Assembly (NCBI GenBank): GCA_036752345.1
Contig: DAIOSV010000002.1
Span: forward strand, 1 to 64,000
Origin: UBA1715 sp036752345
GTDB taxonomy: Bacteria > Bacteroidota > Bacteroidia > Bacteroidales > UBA1715
DNA: 64,000 bases
Reading direction: 5' to 3'
The position numbers were made by a program, and so were the translations under genes. This document shows, in pieces, positions 1 through 8,654 of this stretch (positions within the stretch are counted from its first letter, which is position 1; each line of letters starts with the position of its first letter). Under the pieces are notes generated by a model. It made no database searches. It saw only the letters and a list, made by a program, of their open reading frames with translations, and had not been told where the DNA came from.

Positions 1-33
1 AAAATCAACAGCTAATAGCCAAATGCTAACCCC

Positions 34-2010
34 CTAAAGCAACTTCTGTAGGTCGAACATTTCGTCGCGGAGGCGAGCGGCGGTAGTGAAGTCCATATCT
101 TTTGCGGCAGCTTCCATTTCTTTCTTCGTCTTGGCAATCATTTCTTTTATGCCGTCTTTGCTCATATATTTCACAACCGGATCGGCGGCAATGTTGGTGC
201 GCATTTCCTTCGTTTCCTTTTTTGCCAACGAACTGTCAATTGCTTTCACAATTTGTGTTGGGGTAATGTTGTGCTCAATATTATAACGAATTTGTTTTTC
301 GCGTCGGCGATTCGTTTCGTCTATGGTTCGTTGCATGCTATAGGTAATGGTATCGGCATACATTATTACACGTCCGTTTACGTTACGTGCGGCACGACCG
401 GCGGTTTGTGTAAGCGAACGTTCGCAACGCAAAAAGCCTTCTTTGTCCGCATCGAGAATTGCGACGAGAGAAACTTCAGGCAAATCGAGCCCTTCGCGAA
501 GGAGGTTTACCCCCACAAGCACATCAAAAGCGCCTGCTCTGAGGTTTTCGAGAATTTCTATACGTTCCAGCGTGTCCACATCACTATGGATGTACGCACT
601 TCGAATGCCCAAACGAGTGAGGTAGCGTTGTAATTCTTCCGCCATGCGTTTGGTGAGCGTGGTTACAAGCGTGCGTTCGTTGACATTGGAGCGTTTATTT
701 ATTTCTTCAATTAAATTGTCAATCTGATTTTCTGTCGGGCGAATCTCAATTTCAGGGTCAAGCAAGCCGGTAGGGCGTATAAGTTGTTCCACAATAACGC
801 CTTCCGAACGTTTGAGTTCAAAATCGGCCGGCGTAGCACTGATGTATATAACCTGATTGCAGAGAGATTCAAATTCCTCAAAATTAAGCGGGCGGTTATC
901 CAACGCGGCAGGCAGACGGAATCCGTTTTCAACCAGATTGATTTTGCGTGAACGGTCGCCGCCAAACATTCCGTGAAGTTGCGGAATCGTTACGTGGCTT
1001 TCGTCTATCACGAGCAAGAAATCTTTGGGCAGGTAGTCAAACAAGCAGTAGGGGCGCACACCTTCGTCGCGACCGTCAAAGTAGCGTGAGTAGTTTTCAA
1101 TGCCCGAACAGTACCCGATTTCTTTAATCATTTCAAGGTCATATTCCACGCGCTCTTTAAGTCGTTGTGCTTCGAGTTGCTTCCCGATGCTTTCAAAAAA
1201 GGCAACTTGTTTTACCATATCATCTTGAATGTCGCGTAGGGCTTTCTCAAAATTTCCTTTTCCGGTGATGAATAAGTTTGCCGGATAAATGGTTGTTTCT
1301 TCAAGTAATTCAACGGTTTTGCCCGTGTCGGGAGAAATAATAGCAAGGCGGTCAATCTCGTTGTCCCACATTTCTACGTGAATTGCATAGTCGTGCGACG
1401 CTTCCCACACATCAATGGTGTCGCCTTTTACTCGAAATGTGCCACGTTTAAATTCCAACTCGTTTCGGGTGTAGAGGTTGTCAACCAGTTCGCGAAGCAA
1501 CACATCTTGCGCAATTTTTTGCCCTATTTTGAGTGGCATGGCGCGTTCTTTGAAGTTCACGGGGTTTCCCATACCATAGATACACGAAACCGACGAAACA
1601 ATGATGATGTCTTTTCGTCCCGAAAGGAGCGCGTTTGTGGTGCTCAGTCGGAGTTTCTCCAATTCATCGTTGATAGACAAATCTTTTTCAATGTAGGTAT
1701 TGGTCTGCGGAATGTATGCTTCCGGTTGATAATAGTCGTAATACGAAACGAAATATTCTACCGTATTTTCCGGAAAAAATTGTTTAAACTCGTTGTATAG
1801 CTGTGCAGCAAGCGTTTTGTTGTGACTTAAAATCAGAGTAGGTTTCTGTACTTTTTCAATCACGTTGGCTATGGTAAATGTTTTTCCCGACCCCGTAACA
1901 CCAAGCAAAACTTGATGTTTTACATCATTACACACTCCTTCGGCAAGCTGCTCAATTGCTTGAGGCTGGTCGCCGGTGGGTTTGTAATTTGATGTAAGAG
2001 AAAATTCCAT
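34..2010 (-). CDS. uvrB: UvrABC system protein B (excision nuclease helicase subunit)
   Basis: UvrB is the damage-verifying, helicase-like subunit of nucleotide excision repair; it is loaded by UvrA and recruits UvrC in the cytoplasm. The 658-residue product has the family's usual length. Walker A (GVTGSGKT) is at residues 37-44 and the aromatic beta-hairpin motif YYDYYQPEAY at about 90-99. A Walker B-like DESH and an SATP motif follow. The helicase C-lobe carries the GVNLLREGLDLPE and QTAGRAARN motifs. The last 35 residues are the UVR motif that binds UvrC. It is the last gene of a minus-strand operon, 8 bp after the endonuclease/exonuclease/phosphatase gene. All expected motifs are present, so function is near certain. 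Confidence 0.98.
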   Translation of the reverse strand: MEFSLTSNYKPTGDQPQAIEQLAEGVCNDVKHQVLLGVTGSGKTFTIANVIEKVQKPTLILSHNKTLAAQLYNEFKQFFPENTVEYFVSYYDYYQPEAYIPQTNTYIEKDLSINDELEKLRLSTTNALLSGRKDIIIVSSVSCIYGMGNPVNFKERAMPLKIGQKIAQDVLLRELVDNLYTRNELEFKRGTFRVKGDTIDVWEASHDYAIHVEMWDNEIDRLAIISPDTGKTVELLEETTIYPANLFITGKGNFEKALRDIQDDMVKQVAFFESIGKQLEAQRLKERVEYDLEMIKEIGYCSGIENYSRYFDGRDEGVRPYCLFDYLPKDFLLVIDESHVTIPQLHGMFGGDRSRKINLVENGFRLPAALDNRPLNFEEFESLCNQVIYISATPADFELKRSEGVIVEQLIRPTGLLDPEIEIRPTENQIDNLIEEINKRSNVNERTLVTTLTKRMAEELQRYLTRLGIRSAYIHSDVDTLERIEILENLRAGAFDVLVGVNLLREGLDLPEVSLVAILDADKEGFLRCERSLTQTAGRAARNVNGRVIMYADTITYSMQRTIDETNRRREKQIRYNIEHNITPTQIVKAIDSSLAKKETKEMRTNIAADPVVKYMSKDGIKEMIAKTKKEMEAAAKDMDFTTAARLRDEMFDLQKLL

Positions 2011-2018
2011 ATCCCAAA

Positions 2019-3122
2019 CTATTGTTTCTCAGTGATTTGCAGTGTACACATTATAGGGAAGTGGTCGGAGACTTTCAAACCTATGCGTTTAAAGTTTTTG
2101 CACTCAAATTGTTTGCTTGTAAGAATGTAATCGAGTCGAAGTTGTGGCCACCAATTGAATGTAGCTCCAATTCCCGAGCCCGCTTCCAAAAATGCATCGT
2201 TGAGTTGCCCTGCTTTTACAGTCGTATTATATACATAAGAACAAGGAGGTGCGTTAAAATCGCCACAAGAAATGACAGGATATGGACTGTTGGCAATAGA
2301 GTCAGCAAGTTCGTCTGTTTGAGTACCACGTTTTTGTATGGCTCGGATGAGCTTTTGAACAAGATTCTCAACTTTTTGTGCTTCAACGTTTTGCGCTTTC
2401 CCCAATTCGTTGATGGTTTGTTTGTTCTCTTGTGAAAGTCGATACGATTCCATGTGACTGTTGTACACGCGCATAGTGTCGTTATCTTTCACAATATCAG
2501 TCCAAATAGTTGAATTACCTGATTTTTCATAGTTTATCTTTCCATGGGAAACAATAGGGTAGCGGCTGAAAATGATGTTTCCTTGAAAATAATGATTCCC
2601 CAGCGTGTACGTTTGGTTGTAGTATATGAATGACAGATTCAGTTGTTGTTTGATGCTGTCGAGCATTACGAATTTTTCCTGGGTATCGTTGTGAAATTCT
2701 TGAAAGCAAATAATGTCGGGGTCTTCTTTTTTGATGCAATCAAAAATTTGTTGCATAACTTTTTGGTTCTCTCTCCATCCTAAATAATTGAATGCCATTA
2801 CGTTGTACGAGAAAAATTTAATTTCGTTTTTCTCTTTTGGCATTGGCGTATTGTCGTTGTTTGCAAAATATTTTCCAAGGGTTGGAATGCTCAACATGAG
2901 CGGAATCATTGACGCTAAAAAATACCGTTTGTGGTCGGCTGCGGCAAGCCAACAAATTGATGCAATGATATTGAGAACCACAATGACGGGAAAAACCAGC
3001 CCCAACATTTCTAAATACGGGAATGTATTAGGATTGATATATTGGGTGAGTAAGCAACCAATCAAAGCAAGCACAGCTATCATGTTGAGTGTGCAATACA
3101 ATGTTCGAATAAATCGTCTCAT
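2019..3122 (-). CDS. membrane-anchored endonuclease/exonuclease/phosphatase family protein
   Basis: This 367-residue protein has about three hydrophobic helices in the first 90 residues, followed by an endonuclease/exonuclease/phosphatase (DNase I-like) domain. Visible active-site motifs are SYNV near residue 108, QEF with the metal-binding Glu near 141, NSHMES, GDFN at 287-290, the LDY motif at 330-332 and SDHFP at 352-356. Together they give a complete metal-dependent phosphoesterase site. The family includes nucleases and lipid or sugar phosphatases, and the substrate cannot be read from sequence. Topology suggests a domain facing the periplasm or cytoplasm at the inner membrane. The start codon overlaps the stop of the upstream rhomboid-like gene by 4 bp (ATGA), indicating translational coupling. 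Confidence 0.88.
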   Translation of the reverse strand: MRRFIRTLYCTLNMIAVLALIGCLLTQYINPNTFPYLEMLGLVFPVIVVLNIIASICWLAAADHKRYFLASMIPLMLSIPTLGKYFANNDNTPMPKEKNEIKFFSYNVMAFNYLGWRENQKVMQQIFDCIKKEDPDIICFQEFHNDTQEKFVMLDSIKQQLNLSFIYYNQTYTLGNHYFQGNIIFSRYPIVSHGKINYEKSGNSTIWTDIVKDNDTMRVYNSHMESYRLSQENKQTINELGKAQNVEAQKVENLVQKLIRAIQKRGTQTDELADSIANSPYPVISCGDFNAPPCSYVYNTTVKAGQLNDAFLEAGSGIGATFNWWPQLRLDYILTSKQFECKNFKRIGLKVSDHFPIMCTLQITEKQ

Positions 3123-4027
3123 TTTTGACCTTGTTTAAACAACGTTTCTTTTTCTTTTTTAGAAAGGCTGTCGTACCCCGATTTAGAAATTTTATCTAAA
3201 ATTTTATCAATTTCTTCTTGCGTAGCTTCGTCATCATCGTTCACTTCTTCGTAAGAAACGTACGTTTCTTCTTTGTATCGACTGCGATTTGTTGCGGTAA
3301 ATGTCGGTTTTGATTTACGTTCGGTTTGTATGCGAGTCATAATGCGCAAAAACCAAAGTGAGATGTCGGTTCCACTTCCATTTTTGAAAAGTTTTGCCCA
3401 CAAAAATCCAAATGCCATTCCGCCCAGTTGATAGATGGTTGTTGTGGTAACGTCTGGCGAAGCTTTTCCTGTAAATACCGAAATCAGCGGTAAACATTCC
3501 AATACGGCAATAATTATAACACAGATTTTGAGTGAAACTTCTCCAAAAAAGAGTAAATAAATTCGATAATTGGGCGCATACGTAGCCGCTGCCACCATGA
3601 CTGCAAATATTGCTGCGCTTGGACCTAAAAGTGCTGCGCCGAAGTGGCTGATTGAAGTCCAGCAAATTGCAAATAAAAGACCTGAAAGACCACCCAAAAG
3701 GTAAATGGCAACCAATCGTTTTTCATCGGTTATGTCAATAAAGATTCGTCCCATCCAAAAGAGAATGAGCAGGTTGAACATCAACGAAATAAATGATGTG
3801 TCAAAAAACAAAAAGGTGAGTATGGTCCATGGTTTTTTGAGCAATAAAAGTATTGATGACGGCGCAGAAATGTTGTTCAAAACAGAGCTGTACAGCGAAT
3901 CAAAAAATAGGTCGCCAATAATTTCAACAATCCAGAGTAGAATGAATGCGAGACTGTTGATGAGCAACAACTTCGTGAGATTGTCGCCTTGAGAATAATT
4001 ATGTTTTATTTCTTCTATAAGATTCAT
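3119..4027 (-). CDS. rhomboid-fold membrane protein, probably inactive (pseudo-rhomboid)
   Basis: The 302-residue multi-pass protein aligns by eye with the active rhomboid encoded immediately upstream. The serine motif is retained in altered form (GPSAAIF instead of GASGAIF). The catalytic histidine position is changed: YQLGG replaces the AHLGG of the neighbour. The HxxxHxxxN element of the second helix region is also eroded, with D-T and S replacing the histidines while Asn is kept. Loss of the His of the Ser-His dyad predicts no protease activity. Inactive rhomboid homologues in other lineages act as chaperones or sequestering factors; any such role here is inference. A hydrophilic C-terminal tail of about 80 residues is rich in Glu and Lys. 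The gene lies 9 bp after the active rhomboid. Confidence 0.85.
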   Translation of the reverse strand: MNLIEEIKHNYSQGDNLTKLLLINSLAFILLWIVEIIGDLFFDSLYSSVLNNISAPSSILLLLKKPWTILTFLFFDTSFISLMFNLLILFWMGRIFIDITDEKRLVAIYLLGGLSGLLFAICWTSISHFGAALLGPSAAIFAVMVAAATYAPNYRIYLLFFGEVSLKICVIIIAVLECLPLISVFTGKASPDVTTTTIYQLGGMAFGFLWAKLFKNGSGTDISLWFLRIMTRIQTERKSKPTFTATNRSRYKEETYVSYEEVNDDDEATQEEIDKILDKISKSGYDSLSKKEKETLFKQGQK

Positions 4028-4036
4028 AGTGCAATA

Positions 4037-4777
4037 TTATAAAGATGAACCGTGTTTACGCCAATATTTAATAAGAAAATATCCGAAAATCATTCCACCC
4101 AAGTGTGCGAAGTGCGCGGTATTGTCTCCTACGGCATTTCTAAGTCCACTGAAAAGTTCTATCAAGCCATATCCCAAAACAAACCATTTTGCTTTTATAG
4201 GAATGGGAATAAACATTATATACATTTCAACGTTTGGAAATAACATTCCAAATGCCATAAGTAACCCGAAAATAGCTCCCGAAGCTCCAACGGTTGGCGC
4301 ATTTACAATAGCATTGACACTTCCCATTGTGCCGTCTACATAGTTGCGCGAAGTCCGAATTAATTCATCGCCTTCAGAAAGTATCGTACTCCACATCTGA
4401 TCATCGATAGCGTACGTGTGCAATTGAATATACGCAACCAACATTTGCACAATACCGGCTCCTAGCCCACACACAAAGTAGTAAATGAGAAATCGTTTTC
4501 CGCCCCAAAAGTTTTCAAGTGTATTGCCAAACATCCACAGCGCAAACATGTTGAAAAAGATGTGCTCAAAATTAGCATGCAAAAACATGTACGTAACAAA
4601 TTGTACCGGCTTGAAACTCGGTGAAGAAATGTAGTGCAAACCTAATTCGTTTGCCACATCTAAACCAAAATACGCTTGCGCTAGCCAGCTAACAACAAAG
4701 CAAATAATGTTGATGATGAGCAAGTTTTTAATAACAGGTGGCAGCATCGAAAATCCGGAAGGGCTGTATTGGTTCAT
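4037..4777 (-). CDS. rhomboid family intramembrane serine protease
   Basis: This 246-residue polytopic membrane protein has a complete rhomboid active site. The nucleophile Ser is in GASGAIFG, the catalytic His in AHLGG near the C-terminus, and the oxyanion-region motif in HANFEHIFFNM. Rhomboids cleave transmembrane segments of other membrane proteins within the bilayer. The gene sits 1 bp after mutL and 9 bp before a degenerate rhomboid, so the pair is almost certainly co-expressed. The N-terminus is short, with no extra soluble domain. Substrate is unknown. In Bacteroidota some rhomboids process exported proteins, but nothing here identifies the target. Confidence 0.95.
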   Translation of the reverse strand: MNQYSPSGFSMLPPVIKNLLIINIICFVVSWLAQAYFGLDVANELGLHYISSPSFKPVQFVTYMFLHANFEHIFFNMFALWMFGNTLENFWGGKRFLIYYFVCGLGAGIVQMLVAYIQLHTYAIDDQMWSTILSEGDELIRTSRNYVDGTMGSVNAIVNAPTVGASGAIFGLLMAFGMLFPNVEMYIMFIPIPIKAKWFVLGYGLIELFSGLRNAVGDNTAHFAHLGGMIFGYFLIKYWRKHGSSL

Positions 4778-4778
4778 C

Positions 4779-6602
4779 TTAATTAAATTTTTTGAGTAAA
4801 TCTTCTAGTTCTAGAATAACAGTAATGATATGGCCTTCTGGTGTTATAGAAAAAGATTCGTTTGCGAGCAATAAGGCAACGAATTGTTTCATTTCTTCAA
4901 CACTCATCTCTTTATTTCTTGAGAGAGCGGCAGCTTTTGCCATATTTTGTGCTATTAGGTCTTGTTTTGAGTGTACAATTGATTTTGGAGTGCTTTCAAC
5001 CGTATTTATGAAATTGATGATGATATGTTCAACCTCATTGAGGTCAATATCAGCTGGAACGCCATTGACGACAAACGAATTTTGTCCAAAATCTTCTATG
5101 TCAAATCCTAATTCTTGCAATTGCGGCAGTAGTTCGCGGAGAGTCTCCGATTCGTCGGCAGAAACATCAATGCGAATTGGCAGTAATGTTTTTTGGCTTG
5201 GAATAGCTACATTATCTTTCGCTGAAAGAGAAAAACGATCATATAAAAGTCGGTAATGCGCTCTTTTTATGTCGATTACAAAGATTTTGCCGAGAGCAAA
5301 CGCAAGGATATATTTCTTTTGAATTTGCGTGCAAAAATCAACGGTTGTGTTTTGTTGAGAATCGTCGTCGCGTTCCGGGAATTTGAAATTGAGCGTTTTG
5401 TCTTGCTGTTTTTCGGCCGTATAGTCTTCGAACAATTTTTCCCAATTTCGTTGATTACTTTGCGTATTGGGATTTTGAATTCCGCTAGATGATGTCTTAA
5501 ACGGATTGTAGTCGGGATTGTATTTGATTGTGGGCGGCGTAATTTCCGTGCTTTTAAACGAAAACATGTCGTTATAATCCGTTGCGTCAGTAAAATCAAG
5601 CGAAGGCACTACGTTGTTTTTCCCAAGTGTGTAGCGAATCGTTGATTCCAACAGTTGACAAATATTAAATTCCTCCGAAAATTTTATCTCTGTTTTGGTC
5701 GGATGAATATTCACATCAATTTCTGCGGGATCTATTTCAAGAAAGATAAAAAACGGTGGATATTCCTTTTGTGGCAATAAATTTCCATAGGCACGAATAA
5801 CCGAACCTAAAAAACTTTTTTGTCGGAAAAATCGGTTGTTTACAAAGAAATATTGGTTTGCTCCGCTTTTTCGAGCCATTTCGGGGATGCCAATGTAGCC
5901 GGAAATTTTTACAATACTTGACTCGTCGTCCACCGAGAGTAACCCTTTATCCATGTGCTTCCCAAAAATACTCACAATGCGTTGTTTTGTGTTACCAATG
6001 GGATATTTCGCATACAATTCACCATCTTTAATAATGGTATATGAAATATCTGGTGATGCCAGAGCCGTTTGATATATTTCGGAAAGAATATAATTGAATT
6101 CCGTTTTGTTCGACTTTAAAAACTTGCGTCGGGCAGGAGTGTTGTAAAAAAGATTCTTCACAATGAATGTGGTTCCTTGCGGGCAGGCATCAGGTTCTTG
6201 CGATTCTATTTTAGAGCCGGCAATAATGATTTTTGTGCCTAACTCTGCATCTTTTTGGCGAGTTCGCAATTCAGTTTGGGCAACGGAAGCAATAGACGCC
6301 AATGCCTCGCCACGAAAGCCCATTGAGCGAATTTTGAATATGTCAGAGGCATCTTGTATTTTCGATGTGGCGTGACGCTCAAAAGCCATGCGGGCATCGG
6401 TTTCCGACATACCTACACCGTTGTCAGAAATTTGAATTGACGTTCTTCCTGCATCAACAATTGAAATGGTGATGTCAGTAGCGTGAGCATCAATGGCATT
6501 TTCTACCAATTCTTTTACAATTGATGCTGGGCGTTGAATAACTTCGCCAGCGGCAATTTGGTTGGCAACCGAATCGGGTAAAAGATGAATGATGTCGGAC
6601 AT
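4779..6602 (-). CDS. mutL: DNA mismatch repair protein MutL
   Basis: MutL couples MutS mismatch recognition to downstream strand removal. The 607-residue protein has a typical GHKL ATPase N-terminus, with VKELVENAIDA (ATP-lid Glu/Asn), DNGVGM and GFRGEAL motifs, then a linker and a C-terminal dimerisation domain from about residue 410. The endonuclease motif DQHA(x)2E(x)4E of nicking MutL proteins is not present: the equivalent stretch near residue 443 reads DIKRAHYRLLYD. The CPHGRP-type zinc motif near the C-terminus is replaced by TPEGHIIT. Latent nicking activity is therefore doubtful. It is the second gene of the operon, 3 bp after the small tail-anchored gene and 1 bp before the rhomboid protease gene. 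Confidence 0.97.
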   Translation of the reverse strand: MSDIIHLLPDSVANQIAAGEVIQRPASIVKELVENAIDAHATDITISIVDAGRTSIQISDNGVGMSETDARMAFERHATSKIQDASDIFKIRSMGFRGEALASIASVAQTELRTRQKDAELGTKIIIAGSKIESQEPDACPQGTTFIVKNLFYNTPARRKFLKSNKTEFNYILSEIYQTALASPDISYTIIKDGELYAKYPIGNTKQRIVSIFGKHMDKGLLSVDDESSIVKISGYIGIPEMARKSGANQYFFVNNRFFRQKSFLGSVIRAYGNLLPQKEYPPFFIFLEIDPAEIDVNIHPTKTEIKFSEEFNICQLLESTIRYTLGKNNVVPSLDFTDATDYNDMFSFKSTEITPPTIKYNPDYNPFKTSSSGIQNPNTQSNQRNWEKLFEDYTAEKQQDKTLNFKFPERDDDSQQNTTVDFCTQIQKKYILAFALGKIFVIDIKRAHYRLLYDRFSLSAKDNVAIPSQKTLLPIRIDVSADESETLRELLPQLQELGFDIEDFGQNSFVVNGVPADIDLNEVEHIIINFINTVESTPKSIVHSKQDLIAQNMAKAAALSRNKEMSVEEMKQFVALLLANESFSITPEGHIITVILELEDLLKKFN

Positions 6603-6605
6603 ACT

Positions 6606-6899
6606 CTACAATCGCATTATAAGGAACACTCCCATAAAGAGCAAAAAGGCAAGCAAAATGAGAGCTTTTAAGCCCTCATGGTGTGATTTCCTTGTATATA
6701 ATTTGTTCTGCTCGAATTTTCGGTGAATGTCAGAGACAAATTCTCCTTTTGGTAGCTCTTCTCCTTCTTCGAGTTTTATTTGTTGCAAAATTATCGCACG
6801 GCGATGCTCTCGATCTTCTTTTTTCTTGTCATAATATCGAGGTTGCATGTTAAAACCACGTGGTTTCGGCATATTGTACATTGATGAAAGAAAACCCAT
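6606..6899 (-). CDS. small tail-anchored membrane protein of unknown function
   Basis: A 97-residue protein when started at the ATG at 6899. The frame stays open to 6992, but a TAnnTTTG promoter element at 6921-6928 lies inside that extension, so the downstream ATG is preferred. The N-terminal half is hydrophilic and very basic/acidic (MPKPRGFN, then a DKKKEDREHRR stretch). The last 20 or so residues form one hydrophobic helix (ALILLAFLLFMGVFLI) followed by MRL, typical of a tail-anchored protein with its soluble part in the cytoplasm. It leads the mutL-rhomboid-uvrB operon and ends 3 bp before mutL. No family is recognised with certainty. Confidence 0.75.
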   Translation of the reverse strand: MGFLSSMYNMPKPRGFNMQPRYYDKKKEDREHRRAIILQQIKLEEGEELPKGEFVSDIHRKFEQNKLYTRKSHHEGLKALILLAFLLFMGVFLIMRL

Positions 6900-6920
6900 A
6901 CCTGCTATTTTTTTATCTTG

Positions 6921-6928
6921 CAAAAGTA
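6921..6928 (-). promoter_or_regulatory. -7 element of mutL-rhomboid-uvrB operon promoter
   Basis: The minus strand reads TACTTTTG, an exact match to the Bacteroidota TAnnTTTG -7 consensus, about 22 bp upstream of the ATG at 6899. No clear TTTG -33 box is seen at the right distance. It sets the start choice for the first gene and probably drives all six genes down to uvrB. Confidence 0.6.
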
Positions 6929-7075
6929 ATGAAAAAAAGATGATTTTATCTATGCTGATTGTTTTTACGAGTATTACTTTTAAACAACTCAATATACGTA
7001 TATCGCTTACAAAATATTTTGAGTTGGTTCATAAATTTGTAAAGATACTTTCATAAGAATGTAGAGAAAAAAAAG

Positions 7076-7083
7076 TATTTTCG
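7076..7083 (+). promoter_or_regulatory. possible -7 element for PurF-like gene
   Basis: TATTTTCG departs from TAnnTTTG at one base and lies 21 bp before the ATG at 7105. An exact match, TAAATTTG, also occurs at 7032-7039. Either could serve; neither has a convincing -33 partner. Confidence 0.35.
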
Positions 7084-7104
7084 CCTCGTAAAAATCAAAC
7101 ATAT

Positions 7105-8511
7105 ATGGGTGGCTTTTTTGGAACAATATCTAAGACCGATTGCGTAACAGACTTGTTTTACGGAACCGATTATAATTCTCATCTTGGAACGAAACGTGCC
7201 GGTATGGCAACGTGTGACAAATTGAATGGCTTTCGTCGTTCAATTCACAATATTGAGAATTCCTATTTTAGGACAAAATTCGAGTCAACGCTTTCGAAAT
7301 TAGGAGGGCAATCAGGAATTGGCGTAATAAGCGATACAGACGCGCAGCCAATTGCAATAAATTCTCACTTAGGCCGCTTTGCTGTTGCAACGGTCGCTCG
7401 GTTTGACAATATGAAAGAGCTTGAGGAAGAATTGTTAAGTAAAAGACATCATTTTTCTGAATTAAGTTCTGGCGATACCAATCCAACAGAATTGGCAGCC
7501 ATGTTGATTTGCGAGAAGAATGACTTTGTTTCGGGTATAGAGAATGTATTCGACAAAGTAAAAGGTTCTTGCTCAATGTTAATCTTAACGGAAGATGGCA
7601 TCATTATCGCTCGAGATAAATTGGGTAGAACACCGGTAACCATCGCCAAAAAGGAGGGAGCGTATGCAGTTTCAAGCGAACCAACAGCGTTTCATAACTT
7701 AGGCTACAGAATACAAAAATTTGTTGGACCGGGTGAAATTGTGAAAATAACAGCCGAAGGATATACTCAATTGCGCAAGCCAAACGAAAAAATGCAGGTT
7801 TGCTCATTTATGTGGGTTTATTTTGGATTCCCTACTTCTGATTATGAAGGAATCAATGTTGACAAGGTTCGTTGCTCGTTAGGCCAGAAAGCAGCGCATA
7901 ACGACCCTGTTCAAGCTGATTTCGTGTGTGGTATTCCTGATTCCGGTGTTGGTCATGCAATTGGATATGCAATAGAAAAAGGCATTCCGTACAAACGTGG
8001 TATAGTAAAATATACTCCAACGTGGCCTCGTAGTTTTACTCCTGCTACACAGGATATGCGTAACCTTGTTGCAAAAATGAAATTGATTCCTAACTATCAA
8101 ATGTTGAACGGACAAAAAGTAGTCTTCTGTGACGATTCAATTGTTCGTGGAACGCAGTTGCGCGGTAATGTTTCAGAAATGTTTGATTGTGGAGCAAAAG
8201 AAATACACATGCGTATTGCATGTCCGCCACTTGTTTATTCATGCCGATACTTGAACTTCTCTGCTACGCAAAAAGACACCGAGTTGATTACCCGTTCGTT
8301 GATAGAAAAATATGAAGGACGTCATGATAAAAATCTTGAAGAATATGTAGATGACACTTCAGAAAAGCACAAAAAGATGGTTGATGAAATTCGTCAACGT
8401 TTTGGCTTGACTTCTTTGAAATTCAATACAGTACAAGACTTAGTAGAATCAATTGGTTTGCCAAAAGAACAACTTTGTACGCACTGTTTCGATGGATCAA
8501 GTACATTCTAA
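7105..8511 (+). CDS. PurF-like amidophosphoribosyltransferase lacking the catalytic cysteine
   Basis: The 468-residue protein has the two-domain layout of glutamine PRPP amidotransferase: an N-terminal Ntn-hydrolase glutaminase-like domain (about 1-240) and a C-terminal phosphoribosyltransferase domain with the PRPP loop VVFCDDSIVRGT at about 346-357. True PurF begins MCG after processing, with Cys as N-terminal nucleophile. Here the gene reads ATG GGT GGC, giving MGGFFG, so glutamine hydrolysis by the usual route is impossible. Other glutaminase-domain features (SHLGTKR, a DTNPTEL region) remain. The Cys pair near the C-terminus (LCTHCFDG) is intact. It may use free ammonia, depend on another glutaminase, or be regulatory. 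The gene stands alone with its own terminator. No second purF is in this window. Confidence 0.88.
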   Translation: MGGFFGTISKTDCVTDLFYGTDYNSHLGTKRAGMATCDKLNGFRRSIHNIENSYFRTKFESTLSKLGGQSGIGVISDTDAQPIAINSHLGRFAVATVARFDNMKELEEELLSKRHHFSELSSGDTNPTELAAMLICEKNDFVSGIENVFDKVKGSCSMLILTEDGIIIARDKLGRTPVTIAKKEGAYAVSSEPTAFHNLGYRIQKFVGPGEIVKITAEGYTQLRKPNEKMQVCSFMWVYFGFPTSDYEGINVDKVRCSLGQKAAHNDPVQADFVCGIPDSGVGHAIGYAIEKGIPYKRGIVKYTPTWPRSFTPATQDMRNLVAKMKLIPNYQMLNGQKVVFCDDSIVRGTQLRGNVSEMFDCGAKEIHMRIACPPLVYSCRYLNFSATQKDTELITRSLIEKYEGRHDKNLEEYVDDTSEKHKKMVDEIRQRFGLTSLKFNTVQDLVESIGLPKEQLCTHCFDGSSTF

Positions 8512-8536
8512 TAGCGAATTACAATACTAAATTAAA

Positions 8537-8567
8537 AGAGTCGGGAAAGTATCTCGACTCTTTTTTT
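8537..8567 (+). terminator. intrinsic terminator after PurF-like gene
   Basis: AGAGTCG at 8537-8543 pairs with CGACTCT at 8555-8561. Inner pairs extend the stem by three, leaving a five-base loop. Seven T residues close it. It lies 26 bp after the stop at 8511. Confidence 0.88.
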
Positions 8568-8600
8568 GTTGTTACACAGAACTCTCGCATGGTATAAAAC

Positions 8601-8632
8601 AATAAAGGCGTCCCGTTTGGAACGCCTTTATT
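8601..8632 (-). terminator. hairpin 3' of argG (probable terminator)
   Basis: A perfect 11-bp inverted repeat, AATAAAGGCGT (8601-8611) with ACGCCTTTATT (8622-8632), sits 22 bp beyond the argG stop. The T tract on the minus strand is short and interrupted, so it may work in either direction or mainly as a transcript-stabilising hairpin. Confidence 0.7.
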
Positions 8633-8654
8633 TATGTTACAGAAGCGATTGCAA

